Source: Ctenosaura bakeri
Lineage: Eukaryota > Chordata > Lepidosauria > Squamata > Iguanidae
Reading direction: 5' to 3'
Length of the DNA: 64,000 nt
Assembly (NCBI GenBank): GCA_948474755.1
Contig: CAOLHI010000648.1
Coordinates: forward strand, 1 to 64,000
Shown one piece after another: positions 46,131 to 58,218 of this stretch; position 1 is the stretch's first letter; each line of letters opens with the position of its first letter. The notes beneath the pieces were generated by a model. It was not told where the DNA came from. It saw only the letters and a program-made list of their open reading frames with translations, and did no database searches. The position numbers and the translations under genes are program-made.

Positions 46131-46409
46131 GAAACACTAAAACTATACATAGCTGAGCAGTGGTAGGATGAATCTCTGGAATCCAAAGCTTTATTGTGCC
46201 ACTGCTCAGCCTGACAGCACATGTGTTCTTTTTTTCAAGTGACCTCCCAAGCCTTGGGGCCCATTCACACTACACAGTTGTAATGCTATGATTCTGTTTT
46301 TACTGCCATGGCAGGATCCTATGGAATCTGGGGCTTGTAGTTTGGGCAGAAGCACCAGAGGAGCTCTGTGGCTGAAAATTCTAAGTTTCCCTCCCTAGGC
46401 TGCCAATGA

Positions 46410-47500
46410 GCCAGTGCGTCGTAGTGGTTTGAGCATTGGACTACAACCCTGGAGACTCAGGTTTTATTCTGTTACTGTGGTTATCTGGACCCAGCCCGCG
46501 GTCTACAATTTCATAATGTTTATGTTTAATATTTCTACGTGGTGCTCCATAAAATGAACTCCACGTGTTTGAAAGGGTCACGAAAAGCCAGTGTAAGCAG
46601 TCATCGCCGCATGGCCTTAATTATGCACGCTAGATCTAGGCCAGTAAACAACTATCTGTTGCATAGCCAGTAGTGCCCTCCAGACACAGCCGACCATTAA
46701 GCAAATGCAAGGGCTCTTAGGCCCAAACTGCTTGCTCTATACATATGCTAAGCGCTCCTCATCTGCCTACTGTACTAACAATTGACAATGCTGGCTAAAT
46801 CTCATGAATTCTGATTTTGACCTTTTGGAGGCTTTGTCTCCATTCAAATCCTTATTGTTCTCCTCGGGAGAGGGCTAGCCTCCAGGTACAATCTTTCCTA
46901 TAAAAACCCCAAGTTTGAGCTCCTTGTTGGATTGCCCCCGACTTCCATCCCGCCTTGCTACTGCTTTGCTTGGTGAGCCTTCCTCTCAGCCCCACGTACT
47001 GAGAACTTCACATCTACAAACGTCTGCTGTAGACTACCCGGCCTTCAGGAGAGGTGTAGTATTACCCAAACCAACAAGTCCTCTAAAAATCCCTCTATCC
47101 CACTCCAACCTTTATTTCTCTAGTTATCTGAGTGAGTGTGCTGCATACACTGTTTGATTGTATTTTAATAAAGACAACAATTATTATTTCAATTCTGTTT
47201 GCTCCTTGACTCGGCCTGACCCCGTAGACATTAGGTAAAAGATCTTGCTCCGTTGCCCTGCCTCTCGTAGTGCTAACTTGTGCTCTTTGCTAATTTCTCT
47301 AACTTGTATAATTTGGAGTGCATTTAGGTGTCCCTCATGGAACCCTCAGAAATCAGGGTAACAATTCACTGCTCAGCCATGGAAACCCACCATTACCTTA
47401 GGAATGTCACACACTCTCAGCCCCAGAAAACCCCATGATAGGTTTGCCTTAATGTCATCATAAATTGGAAATGTCTTGAAGGCACACAACAACAGCAAAC
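46410..47500 (+). mobile_element. tRNA-head Sauria SINE, split by a solo LTR
   Basis: Head 46410-46469 (GTAGTGGTTTGAGCATTGGA, CCCTGGAGACTCAGG). Tail 47364-47500 (CAGCCATGGAAACCCACC, CCCCATGATAGGTTTGCC, CTTGAAGGCACACAACAACA). Confidence 0.85.
46470..47363 (+). mobile_element. Solo LTR, copy 3
   Basis: Starts TGTTACTGTGG and ends CAGGGTAACA, flanked by ATTC on both sides (46466-46469, 47364-47367). TATAAAAA at 46899-46906 and AATAAA at 47167-47172 mark the promoter and poly(A) site. It is more diverged from copies 1 and 2 in its first third. Confidence 0.85.
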
Positions 47501-47839
47501 TGCCAATCCCAGGATTCCATAGGATGCTGATATGGCAATTAAAGTGGAATAATAGTGCTATCATTATGTAGTGTAAATGGGTCCCTGGTTTCAAACTGCA
47601 GTGCTTCCATTCCTCCATCTTCCCCTTCAGATCAACACTTCTTCCCTACCAGTAGGATGTAGATATACGTTTCCCATAGGTATATGCCTGTGACAGTATG
47701 TAATTTCAAAGCAAACTAGATTATCAGTTTTGATGCTGTAAAAATGAGTGTCATGTATATGATCAGTCTAAGAGAAAGGAAAGGGCAAGCAAGGAGAGTA
47801 GAGAGGCAGTGTTCACATTTCCTATGTGAACTCATTTGG

Positions 47840-47963
47840 GGCCTTTCCGCCCTGCACTGTTATAGTGCAATTATTTTACTTTCAACATCCTGTGGATTTC
47901 TAGGGTTTGTAGTTGACTGAGGCTAAACAGCTCTCTGGCTGAAAAGTCTAAAGGCTCCCTTTT
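47840..47963. mobile_element. Palindromic MITE, left half
   Basis: GGCCTTTCCGCCCTGCACTG, TTATTTTACTTTCAACATCC and GCTCTCTGGCTGAAAAG, then a break. Confidence 0.65.
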
Positions 47964-48968
47964 TAAATCCAGTTAATATGATCACTTAGAAATCAGTAGA
48001 TATTTTAGTTCATTTCTGAATGAGGTATGTGAAAGTTAGAGGGCTGAACTGGGACTTAGAAGAGCAACTTCCTTTTAAACTATAAACTCACTGGGTAGTC
48101 TCTCAGGCTGGCCTACCTGTCAAAGTTGTTGGGGAAAGAAAGTGGGGCAGCGAAGAGCTTGAGCTTCTTGGAGGAAAGAGTGGACACAAATGTAATTAGT
48201 AAATAGTATAATAATTTCTTGTTTATTTCATGTGCAAAGGGAGGAAAGTTAGGACTGTACAGAAGTATGGAAGAAGGACTCAGAGAAGGAATAAAATAGT
48301 TCAGGGAAAGTTGTAAGGAACTTGCTGATTGCCTAGGGCTCCATCAGATAATAAGAACAGCAACAACAACAAGCATAGGTTATTGTTTGATGCTAACTGA
48401 AAGATTTGACGAGGTGATAATTAAAACCAGCATTATTAAAGATACGTCAATTAGCTGAAGAAATAATTTCTTAGTTAATTAGGACATCAGAAATGAACGA
48501 CTTTCTCAGGAATATCTGAGGGCACTTTTATCCATTTTAGTTACATATAATAAACCATGCCACAGAACTCAGATGTGGTCACTCAATAGTTCCTTTCTCA
48601 CATTTTGGGAGTGAGGTGGGGGCATGAGTTGATTAACCAGACAGAAAGAGGTTGGCAAAATCAGACAAATTTGCTGAAATGATTGAATTAATCACTATGA
48701 GTAATTGATTAGAATGACAAGTTTCATTTAAGACCAGAACAATCAGCTGGTGGCTCTCCAGTTATTGCTGGACTGCAACCCTCATCAGCCATAGTCAACA
48801 CAGTTGATGATGAGGGATTATGGGATGATGAGGGATTATGGGATCACAGCCCAGTTAAGGATGATGGGAGTTGCAGCCCAGTTAAATACCCTCCCAGGTT
48901 TAACTTAAGTGAGGTTAAAACTTAAGACTGTAGTATAAACATGGAGCCCTTATTAATCAAAGTTAGTG
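47964..48968. other. No gene; possible conserved non-coding stretch 48350-48720
   Basis: 48400-48500 is AT-rich and repeat-free, with many homeobox-like TAATTA motifs. 48740-48880 has a repeated GATGATGAGGGATTATGGG inside an old hAT-like repeat. Confidence 0.35.
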
Positions 48969-49580
48969 GTTCTTTCACACTACACAATTATGGCACTTTG
49001 ATTCCACATTAAACGTCATGGCTCCATCTTATGGAATCCTTGGATTGGAAATTTAGGGAGGAGCATTTGGAAGTCTCAGCCAGAGAACTCTAGTGCTTTA
49101 CTGAACTACAGGATGCAGCCCTGGCAGTTAAAGTGGAATCAATTTCGCATGGCATTTCCGATGTGAAAGGGCCCCTCGAGCTTTGCGCAAATGTGAGGAG
49201 TAGTCCACATGACGCACTCACATTTGCGTGACGCTCCAGGGCCTGGCAGACACCGCTTGTGCACTTTTTCATTTTCGGCTTTAAGCTGAAAATGGTACAC
49301 GGTCGCACATTGCTCCCAGGCCCCACTTGCACTTACCTTGCGTGCAGAGCCTCGGGATCTGGACCGGTCATGCTTCCTGTCCCAGGCTGCACTGCAAAAG
49401 GAAGAGGCAGGGCTCTCACATGAGCAGGAAGCTTGTGCAGAGCTGAAGAAACCTGGACACGAGGGCCTCTCACAAAGACGCTGCTCGCACGAGCACTGCA
49501 CCCCAGTGTCGAGAAAAGGTAGGATGAGGAAAGGGCTAAAGTGCTGCAACTGTGTAATATGAAAGAGAGCCAAACCTTCT
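48969..49580. mobile_element. MITE of the AATTATAGCAC type with a nested CpG-rich MITE
   Basis: Left part 48969-49140 (TTTCACACTACACAATTATG, CAGCCAGAGAACTC, CCCTGGCAGTTAAAGTGG). Right end 49535-49580 (GCAACTGTGTAATATGAAAG). The insert between them is listed separately. Confidence 0.65.
49141..49534. mobile_element. CpG-rich MITE, sister of 52332
   Basis: TTCGCATGGCATTTCCGATG, AAAGGGCCCCTCGAG, CCACATGACGCACTCACATT, then GAGCCTCGGGATC and CCCAGGCTGCACTGC parallel the other copy closely. The right end is AGGAAAGGGCT. The left terminus seems truncated. Confidence 0.65.
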
Positions 49581-49819
49581 ACTGTAGATAGCTGTATACT
49601 TGCCTGCCTGTTCATGAAATGGGAATCATGCTTTTGTTTTGGAAAAACAAGATAAGCAGGAGAAGAGGGCGGGAAGTCTACACAGATATACTAGAGCACC
49701 TGTTGTTTGGATACTGAGACTCATGACCACAAGGACACTTGTGGAGTGGAGCTTACCTGCCTTTTCCCCCTTAAGCCCTTGCCAAAAACAAAACAAAACA
49801 AAACCTCCTGAGGATTCGG

Positions 49820-50120
49820 AACTACTCCAGAATAGACTGGGACTTGGTTATTGGTCAAAATTATTCAATCCATTTCCGGTCTGAATTTAAAGTGTTGGTG
49901 ATCAGATTGAAAGCTCTAAAGAACATGCAATTGAAGGAATGCTTCTCCCTACATATGCCAAACCATGGACTGCTGGAGAGACCCTCTCTATCACCAACTT
50001 GTGTAAGCAATAGTGTGCAGGGGGATATGACCTTTGTGCTGTGGTGCCCCAGCAAATTATTTGGAGGTCCAAATAATACTGATACTGGTTTCATCCCAGC
50101 ACCAACTTAAAAAAATTTCC
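49820..50120 (+). mobile_element. CR1-type LINE, short C-terminal piece
   Basis: GLGYWSKLFNPFPV followed (shifted) by FKVLVIRLKALKNM resembles the FRAQFKVLV..YKAL part of CR1 proteins. No tail is seen. Confidence 0.5.
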
Positions 50121-50735
50121 CAATCAAGCTGAGCTAGACCTGACAAATTCTATTCTTTTCATAGACGTCTAATTAATTAATTAGTTAGTTAAGTAACCAA
50201 CTAATTAATGAGTAAACCAATCAATTAATTAAAATTGAGTTAACTGTCTGATGAGTCTGTTTTTAAACTGCCTCTTCACTCAGTGAGATCACTAGGAAAA
50301 GTGCAATTAAAAAAACAGAAAAAATAATACATTTCCCAAAGAAACCTCGAACAGAGCTAAGCCATTGCTGGTTGCATTTCATTGGCTCTTCCAATTGCGC
50401 AAGTGGTTTGTTCTTACAGGCCCTAGGGGTGTAACTGATTGCACTACTGTTTCTGTAACTTTGCCTATCACTTGTATAACCACTACTGCTGCTGCTGCTT
50501 GTGCAAAATAGCAGTGAAGAGCTTGTGCAACCATTGGTACTTACTGGTTATGTAACTGGAAACCATGGTGGATTATGTCCTTGAGAACAGACTAGAATGA
50601 GCTGTCCTCAAATGCAATGCTATTTCTGCTAGTGGATTAATACAGTTGGATAGTGGCTAGATAACTTCTTCAGGGGCAGCCATTTTGACATGTAGCAAAA
50701 TACAACAAAATCCAACATCCACAAAAAAAACAAGA
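50121..50735. other. No gene; TTAA-rich simple stretch at 50168-50235
   Basis: A run of AATTAATTAGTTAGTTAA-like bases is the only clear feature. Confidence 0.5.
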
Positions 50736-50815
50736 CTTTTATTGGCCAACCAAACTTCAGAAAATACATCATGCAAGCATGCAAAGCTTCACTGGCTTCT
50801 TCATCAGGCAAAGAT
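50736..50815. mobile_element. Repeat tail, possibly Penelope-like
   Basis: GACTTTTATTGGCCAACCAA and CTTCACTGGCTTCTTCATC resemble the 3' end of a Penelope-type or similar element. Confidence 0.35.
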
Positions 50816-50959
50816 GTCCAAATTCATACAGGAGAAGAAAAGTGATGATGTTAGAGTTCCAGGCCTCATTTTGCCTCAGATGTTATTTCTGTTGTCAATT
50901 AAGATGGGAGAGATGTCAACAATATAAGACAGATACCTCACTGTAAAAAAGAACAATAC

Positions 50960-51211
50960 TCTAAAATCAAGGAGCCATTTAGAATTTTATAGGTAAGAGC
51001 CAACAACTTGAATTGGATTGGGAAATTGGGAAATTGGATTGGGAAACCAGTGAAGCTGTTCTAAGACAAGTGTTACAAGATCTATAAAAAGCATATTGGA
51101 CAGCAGTTTGGTCACTGTGTTTTGCGATAGCTGTAGTTTATAGACACTTTTCAAGGAAGGGCCTGCATAAAGTGTGTTATAGTAATCTAGCTGTGAGGTA
51201 ATGAAGACATG
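50960..51211 (-). mobile_element. CR1-type LINE remnant
   Basis: On - VFITSQLDYYNTLYAGPSLK and VTLVLEQLHWF match the RT C-terminal region. Truncated by the MITE at 51212. Confidence 0.65.
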
Positions 51212-51412
51212 GGCCATTTCCACCCTAAACTGCTGTAGTGCTATTATTCCACTTTCAACCTCCTATGGAATCCTGGGGTTTGCAATTTAGGGAAGGTCAT
51301 TTATAATTCTCTGCCAGAGAGCTCTTTGGCCTCAGTAAACAACAATCCCAGAATTCTACAGGATGTTGAAAGTGGATTAATAGCACTCTAACAGTATAGT
51401 GCAGAAATGGCC
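51212..51412. mobile_element. Palindromic MITE, full
   Basis: GGCCATTTCCACCCTAAACT to GTGCAGAAATGGCC, with GAGAGCTCTTTGGCCTCAG in the centre. Confidence 0.85.
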
Positions 51413-52255
51413 ATAGACCTCTGTGGCCAGGTCTTGCTTGTACAGAGAAAGGATACCCTTCCATGTCAGCCAAACCTGAACAAAGAGATTCCTGGTTAGT
51501 CAGGAGACATGAGATCATTTTTGTGTGCATGCTTAGTATTTTTTTTCCCACAAGAATAAATAAGATCTTGAGCATTGCAATTATACGAAAATAATGATGT
51601 CACAATTCTAACTCTGATATTTTTTAGTTCAGCTATTTGTGGTACATTTCTCTTGTGCAGTTAAAGACTTATATTTTACATATTTCATCCAGAGAACTGG
51701 GTACTATATCTCAAACATGTTTCTTAAAAAAACATCTAAAATTCAAAAGCTCTCTTTGTCTGAATTCAGAGCTTTGCTAGCTCTCCACCCATCTGGCCAG
51801 AAAACAAGGAGGAAAAATGAAGTCGTGACTACTCTGTGAAACAGGTTTCAGTAATCATAAATTCCCTTTTCTCTCTCATCATGCAGGTGGTGTACAATAG
51901 CAGGTGCAAAATAATGGAAGTTGTTTCAGTGTTCTCTCTGTCGTGTCACCATTCATTACTTTTAAAGCATGTGGGTGTAAAAAAAAAATCTTTGACAAAA
52001 TCTCTTGTGTGCATTTTCTTTTAATTTAGTTCGGGTTTCTTTTCATGTAGCAGATCTACTTGGAAAGAAACCAAACAGGGTTTACTTTTGAGTAGACTGA
52101 AGTCAGACTGGAAATTTTACTTTCAAAATCAGTGGATGGATACTCTAAGGAGAAAGTCTGCAATGGCAATGAACATGGGGTTGCTGCTGAAAATAGCAAT
52201 CCCTCGTTGGGTTTCCATTCTTCCTAAAAATTAAAAAAAAAGGTACTCTAAAGGC
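51413..52255. other. No gene or recognised repeat
   Basis: AT-rich. An A run is at 51980-51989 and another at 52226-52240. Confidence 0.55.
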
Positions 52256-52850
52256 ACCAGATCCTGTCTGATCTTGGAAGGGTCAGCCTTGATTTGTACT
52301 TGGATGGGATACTACCATTGAATACCAGGGCCCTTTTTGCATGGCATTTTCCATGTGAAAGGGCCCCTTGAGTGTCGCGCACATGTGAGGAACGGTCCAC
52401 ATGACGCACTCACATTTGTGCGATGCTCAAGGGCCTGACGCGGACCGTGCATGCATTTTTTCATTTTTGGCTTGAAGCCGAAAATGTGTGCGCATCACTC
52501 CAGGGCTCCACGCACACTTACTTTGCATGCGGAGCCTCGGGAGCCAGGCTGGTCACACTTCGTGTCCCAGGCTGCACTGCGAAAGGAAGAAGCGGGGCTC
52601 TCATGCAAGCAGGAAGCTCGTGCGGAGTCCAAGAAGCAAGGAAGCGAGAGCCTCTCTCTGGAGCCTGCTTGCAGGAGCCCTGCACCCCAGCACTGCAAAA
52701 AGGTAAGGTGTGAAAAAGGTCCAGGTGGTGTAGGCTATATTTCAGAGGAAGGAACTGGTAAAATTACCTTTGAATATTTCTTGCCTAAGAAAAACCTATG
52801 AAATTCATGGAGTCACCATAAGTTGCCAGGCAACTTGAAAGCACATAGAC
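52256..52850 (+). mobile_element. 5S-Sauria SINE split by a CpG-rich MITE
   Basis: Head 52256-52331 (CACCAGATCCTGTCTGATC, GTACTTGGATGGGA, GAATACCA). Tail about 52720-52850 (GGTGTAGGCTATATTTCAG, TTCTTGCCTAAGAAAAACC, GCACATAGACACA). Confidence 0.85.
52332..52721. mobile_element. CpG-rich MITE with a GGGCCCTTTTTGCATGG end
   Basis: Left end GGGCCCTTTTTGCATGGC, with an inner mirror TGTGAAAGGGCCCC. Right end (reverse) GGACCTTTTTCACACC. The exact boundary in the SINE is uncertain by a few bases. Sister copy at 49141-49534. Confidence 0.7.
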
Positions 52851-54280
52851 ACATAATGTGCAGTGATGAGAATGGATGCAGTTAGGGCATCTTCCTGCAC
52901 ATTCCTTTTCATACCATCTGCTACCTAGAGCATGCATGGAGAACATGTTGACCTCCAACATATTCTTAGACTACAATTCCCATTCAAGGTAACTAGGTGA
53001 AGAAAGGAAGTTGCAGACCATCAACATCTGGATGGTCACCCATTCCTCATCCCTGGCATATAATATGGGCTGAGAAGCACATGGATTATCTGTACTGGAT
53101 CAGTCATTTTCATAATGGCATGCAATGTCATGTATGTGCCATTCTTTTTAAGCAGCTTCCCTGTTCTAACTGAGAAATTTCTGTTTGATTGCTTGACTTT
53201 TGCCAAAATAATTATAACAGGCAAAAAAAAAAAAGTGACTTTTTTCTTTTGGAGGAATACACTAAGACAATGTATGGCAATGCTACTCAAAATGGTGATC
53301 TAGTGGTGGTCCCTGAGCCCTGATACCTTAAGAAGCACTAATGTATGTTAGAACACTTTCCTGAAACTATGATGGATGCAATGCTGAATTACATACTAAT
53401 TGGATGCAGTAATACTTTCCAAAGGTGTTGGAAGCATTGATGGTGATCAGTTTGTCTTCCAGTAATTTTTTCTTTAAAAAAAAAAAGAGGTATCACACCT
53501 TCTATTATTTCCTGAAAATAAATATTATAATAGCTGAAAACATACCTTGAATAGGTGGCCTTCTTGACAGAAGAGAATGTCAGAATATTCTGAATAAGAG
53601 GAAATTACCTGCTGAGTATGATTTACAGATTCCTATTGAAAGGAAATAAAGAAGACATGTATTCTCCCATCCAATTTATAGCCTTCCGAAAAGCAGGAAG
53701 TGTGAAACAGCTATGAGTGATGGCGGAATGGACAACCTAAATATAAGCTTCCAACATGATGCTCCCAACAATAGCCTCAAGAGAAAACATATACAGGTAG
53801 CTGAAAGGAAACACAGCATTATCCCATATATTACAGGTACAGTGCAAACTCCCTCATTCTCTATTAATTTCTGTGTCTTCCAGTTCTGAATGCTTATCAG
53901 ACACAGTGACCAGGAAAAAAAATGAATACAGCCTGAATACAAATATATAGAGAGAAAACAGATACAAAAATAAGCAATTGGGGTGGGGACCCAATTCACA
54001 ATCCTTGTGTGCTTTTTAGAAGGTATATCACTCATGAAGATATAGGGAAAAATATGGAAACAGTACTTTGGTAAGGGGACTTTCCCTGTGTAGAAAGTGG
54101 GATGTTACACTAATTGGCTCTGCTCTTTGCATTAGAATATGCAGACTAGGGAGAAAATCACATGAAATCCAGTGGGCGTCAGTCAAATGGAGAAGTGCCC
54201 ATGGAATTCATGGACAGCACCCCCTCCACCCAAAAAGGAGGAAAGCAAGGGGAGGGAAAAAAGGAATGCAGCAACATCTT
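52851..54280. other. No gene or recognised repeat
   Basis: Several short frames (for example 53676-54035 on -) are low-complexity or hydrophobic by chance. Confidence 0.5.
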
Positions 54281-54365
54281 TAGGACTAGCTGGTTTTTAT
54301 TTTAGCATGAACTTTCACTGACATAAATCCACTTCTTCAGATGCAGTACAGAGTGATATCAAAGC
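54281..54365 (-). mobile_element. Penelope-like 3' tail piece
   Basis: GGACTAGCTGGTTTTTATT and TAAATCCACTTCTTCAGATG match, in reverse, the CATCTGAAGAAGTGG tail found with Penelope-type elements in reptiles. Confidence 0.45.
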
Positions 54366-54504
54366 CTCAGGTATAAAGAATATTTGCACAGTTGTGGGAG
54401 TGGGATAGAATGTAACAAGATCAAGAATGATGCAAACCATATCCCTTGTCCTACATTTTCAAAATCCATAAATTTCTTCATAACTCTGTTGTAGTTAACT
54501 TGGA

Positions 54505-54590
54505 GGAAAAGAAAACCATGATAGGTTCACCTCAGGGTCACCATAAGTTGGAAACGACTTGAAGGCACAACCACAAAAATAGAGAGAGGG
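54505..54590 (+). mobile_element. Sauria SINE tail fragment
   Basis: CCATGATAGGTTCACC, GGTCACCATAAGTTGGAAAC and GACTTGAAGGCACAACCAC. Confidence 0.75.
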
Positions 54591-54599
54591 AAAGTATAA

Positions 54600-56505
54600 C
54601 TGTAGGAAAATGAAAGGGACAGAATCAACTTTTCAGTATCTTCCTCGTAACACAATCACCATCGTCACTGAAAGTTCTGTAGGATGAAATTCATACTCCC
54701 CCTCCCAATGTTTCTAAAAACTCCAAGAGACATCTGATAGAAGTCTTTTAAGATTTTCACAACTGAATGTACAACATGTTCCTCATGATCTAATGGAGTT
54801 TCATTGAATTTCATTATCAAAAGAAAATTCAGAGCAATGAAACTTGTCAAGATCAAATGGAAAATAGCAGCCGTCATCATCCATATAATACAACTTAGAA
54901 TGCATTCTCATCCATATTGTATAACTTAGAATGCTTACAACAGGTAGCAAGTACTGGAGATCCAAATATGACCCTCAATGGTGGTAGAAAGTTCAGACTC
55001 CAAGTCTGGTAATCTGTCCACTTGCACTTAAGAGAACAAACTCATGAAATGGTGCCAGAAACTAATGCAGTGCTTAATCACAGAGGCTTTCATGTTAAAG
55101 TTGGAGGTGAGTTCATAGATCAGGAGATAACAGGATTCAATGACAGTGATTAGGATAAAAAAGATCAATAAGGGGAGACATGCACTTACACTTGGCTTCA
55201 ACAAATCAACCACCATCAACACAGTTGATCGATGGCAGGTTTTCCTTTGTGTTGGTCTGGAATGGTCATTTGTGTTTCATCTATTCCAAGATTAGTTCTG
55301 GAATGGAGAATTGCAATATGGTGTGCTTGTGGGGAACAAGAAGGTAAACCCACTGGATCTGGCTTTAAGGCAGCAGGGAGGGCTCCAGGGGTGGGGTGAG
55401 TGTTAGAAGTGCAACAATGCTTAGCAACGAAGAATCAGGAATGCCTCAGAGTGGGTAATAGTAATAGTCAGTAGTTAGCTTGAGTGACCCACAATATCGG
55501 ATTCCACCTATCCTGACCCCTCTATGATGTAAACTGATACTCTTAGGGATGTTTTCTTCTCTTTCCTCCTCTCTTCCCAGCTCTTCCTGAGAATGCAGCT
55601 AGATTGGGATAGCACCCTAAGTAACTTTCCAATGGAGTTCTTATAATAAAGCCTTTAGTTTCTCTATGCCACTGGTGTCTTTGCTCCGTAATCAGCATTA
55701 ATGCTTCAGGGAGAAGAGGAAAAGTACCAGTACAACACTGGTCTTAGTGCAACACTGATCCCAAGCCAAACAACAACGGAGCAATTGCTTGCAGCTCATA
55801 ATAACCCTAGTGAGTGTTACCAAATAAGCCTATCTGGGAGTGGGCAGTCAGACTGGCTGGCTGGTGGCAGAGGTGATGGATCAATCTTGTTGGGTCTTGC
55901 AGTTTCTCCAGGATGTTCTGTACTGATGCTGGACCTACTGCTAACTAAAGTATTTTGTGGAAAACAAATCTCACAATGTGCTATACACCAGTGTTACTCA
56001 AAGTTGCTGAGAGTCTGCAGTGAATTTCTTGAAAACTACACACAGAATCCTATATCACCCTCTGTAAAACTTTATGCATACTTAACTACATAGCAGATGA
56101 ACTAAGTCACCCTGTTAGTGATATGTGAAGATGCATAACATAACACCAGCAAGAGTGCCCTGATGTGCTTTTGGGCTCTACCAGTGCACAATGGCATGCC
56201 TTAGCCAGAGTCTTGATGCACATTAGGACCCATGTGCATTGGTGCATTGATCCTGATGCACATCAGTCACTTTGCTGGCTCCCCTATCTAGTATTATAAC
56301 AGCAGCCCTCTACTGGATATGGACATTATAGAATTGCCCAATTCTAATTCTTGAATATGCAAGTCCACTGATGAAGACACAACTCTCATATAAGATTCCA
56401 GCCTATATGGATAGGATAATAATATAGCATAAATATGGTATTGATCCCTGACACACAGGGGGAAAACTGCTGCACCATTACATCAGATGACTTGAGAAGC
56501 ACTGG
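54600..56505. other. No gene; possible LTR 3' end near 55560-55700
   Basis: AATAAA at 55645-55650 after a pyrimidine-rich stretch, followed by GTGTCTTTGCTCCGTAATC, recalls an LTR end, but a start was not found. Confidence 0.3.
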
Positions 56506-57190
56506 TGTAGACAATTATGCCATAGATCACTGTCTTGACTACTATAATACGTCCTATGTGGGGTTTCTCTTAAGGATGTGTCAGAAACTGCAACAGGTAT
56601 AGAATAGGGTAGCTTGAGTGGTCATAGTACCTCAACACTGTGCTGTTGATTCAGTACCAAGCCACTTTCAAAATCCTGTAATCTATATATAATGTTCTAA
56701 CTAACTATAGGTCATATTATCTTAAAGACTGCTTTAGGGATTCTTTCCAACCATGGGCCATATTACCTTAAACATTGTCTTACCAATTCTAAGCAACCAT
56801 GAGTGACATTAACTTAAAAGACTTGATACACCTGCAAGGGCACTAAGGTTATCTGTAAAGATCTTCCTTATGGTACCATAGCTAGTTCAATATTATTTGG
56901 TCAAGATCAAGAAGTAATTTTTTTTTCTAGGACAGTGCTTGTACTTTGGAACATTCTCTTTCTTGTATGGAAGGCAGCATCTGTTAAATATTTGATTTAC
57001 TAAATCAAATATCTGATTTACTAAATATCTGATTTACTAAAAAGGCTTCCTTAATTTTTTGCTTTTTAGATGCTTTATGCTCTTTTACCATTTGAACTCT
57101 ATTTTTATCTTATTATTGTTCCTTTGATATTACAGTAAACAATCTAGAAGGGTTTAAAATAAATGTTAAAAATAAAAATAAATTTTAAAA
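56506..57190 (+). mobile_element. Very old CR1-type LINE 3' piece
   Basis: A DYYN-like stretch (about 56535), a QLQ-like QNR segment, LWNILF (56945-56965) and a T/A-rich tail to 57185 are consistent with a decayed C-terminus. A 16-bp unit (ATATCTGATTTACTAA) repeats at 57000-57040. Confidence 0.4.
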
Positions 57191-57308
57191 GATGAATATT
57201 ACTGTAAAATGTAAGATACGCTCATATATTCAAGATGTATACATATATCCAAAATAGCGTGTCTCCATCTTTTTACTCTTTAAAATGTTTTGAGGACCAC
57301 ATCACTAA

Positions 57309-57502
57309 GGCCATTTCCTCACTGCATTGTTATAGTGCTATTATTCCACTTTCAACATCCTGTGGAATTCTGTAGTTTCCTGAGGCCAAAGAGCTCTCTG
57401 GCTGAGAATTCCAAATACCCTTCCCTAAACTGCAAACCCCAGGATTCCATAGGATGTTGAAAGTGGAATAATAGCACTATAAACAATATAATGCAGAAAG
57501 GC
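57309..57502. mobile_element. Palindromic MITE, full
   Basis: GGCCATTTCCTCACTGCATT to ATGCAGAAAGGC, with GAGCTCTCTGGCTGAGAATT in the centre. Confidence 0.8.
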
Positions 57503-58110
57503 ACTTAGACTTGTTCATAGTGTTCAAAATCATACCCACACACCCACTCACCCACACACATACAATAAGAGGCAAATCTGGTTTCACATCCATACACATG
57601 ACGATCCTGTTCTGATGTCTAAGAAGTGAACTGAGTTACAGAGTCACAGACTTTCTGTAGAATTATTCATTCCTTAGCTGCAGACTCCAGGGTATTTTTT
57701 GAATGCAGTTGATTTAAGCTTCTACTCTGGCATCTGCTTCTGCTTCTTCAAATAATTCTGACCACCTCAACACAGGCATTAGACTTAACGTGGGCAACAG
57801 GGGGATGCTCAGGAGACAAGATTCACTTTGTGTGCCGCTTCAGCACTTTGGATAATGAATTACCTTGCCTTGGATCACTTTGGCCATGGCCTACTTCACC
57901 TCACATCCTTAGTGTAGTCCTGCTTTGGAAAGCAGAAGAGTCATATATCTTCCCATTGACTGTCATTGGGAAATGAACAAATAGCTTTAAAACATGGGAT
58001 GATTCATGGGAATGCCCAGAAGTGCAACTGGGGCTGGATTGAACAAAAGAGTCATGCCAATTGTTTTTTTGTTTTTTTTTTAAGTCTCCTTTTCAATTTC
58101 ATTGCATTTC
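57503..58110. other. No gene or recognised repeat
   Basis: A CA/CCCA-rich patch at 57533-57562 is the only feature. Confidence 0.55.
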
Positions 58111-58113
58111 TCT

Positions 58114-58218
58114 GGCCATTTCCACCAACCAGCCCCTTCCTAAACTGCAAACCCCAGGATTCCATAGGATGTTGAAAGTGGAATAATCACACTATAAGAG
58201 TGTGGTGTGGTAATGGCC
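58114..58218. mobile_element. Palindromic MITE, left half deleted
   Basis: 105 bp with GGCCATTTCC and GTAATGGCC ends and TCT on both sides (58111-58113, 58219-58221). Confidence 0.85.

Larger units (their letters stand above)
46258..47583. mobile_element. MITE of the AATTATAGCAC type, split by a SINE
   Basis: Left piece 46258-46409 (GGGGCCCATTCACACTACAC, GCTATGATTCTG, CTGCCATGGCAGGATCC). Right piece about 47503-47583 (CTGCCAATCCCAGGATTCC, AAAGTGGAATAATAG, GTGTAAATGGGTCCC). The SINE and LTR between are later insertions. Confidence 0.75.

Noticed and set aside
49139..49615. 158-codon frame on - and related frames at 52423-52801
   Set aside because: Both lie in sister MITE copies, occur in several frames, and do not keep one reading frame between copies.
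965..52331. 5S rRNA genes
   Set aside because: The 5S-like stretches are truncated, diverged and each fused to the same SINE tail.
53676..54035. 119-codon hydrophobic frame on -, membrane-protein-like
   Set aside because: Composition driven by A/T runs; no homologous pattern or gene context.
55701..56093. 130-codon frame on + after a poly(A)-like signal
   Set aside because: I considered a retroviral or host exon, but saw no domain and no splice pattern.
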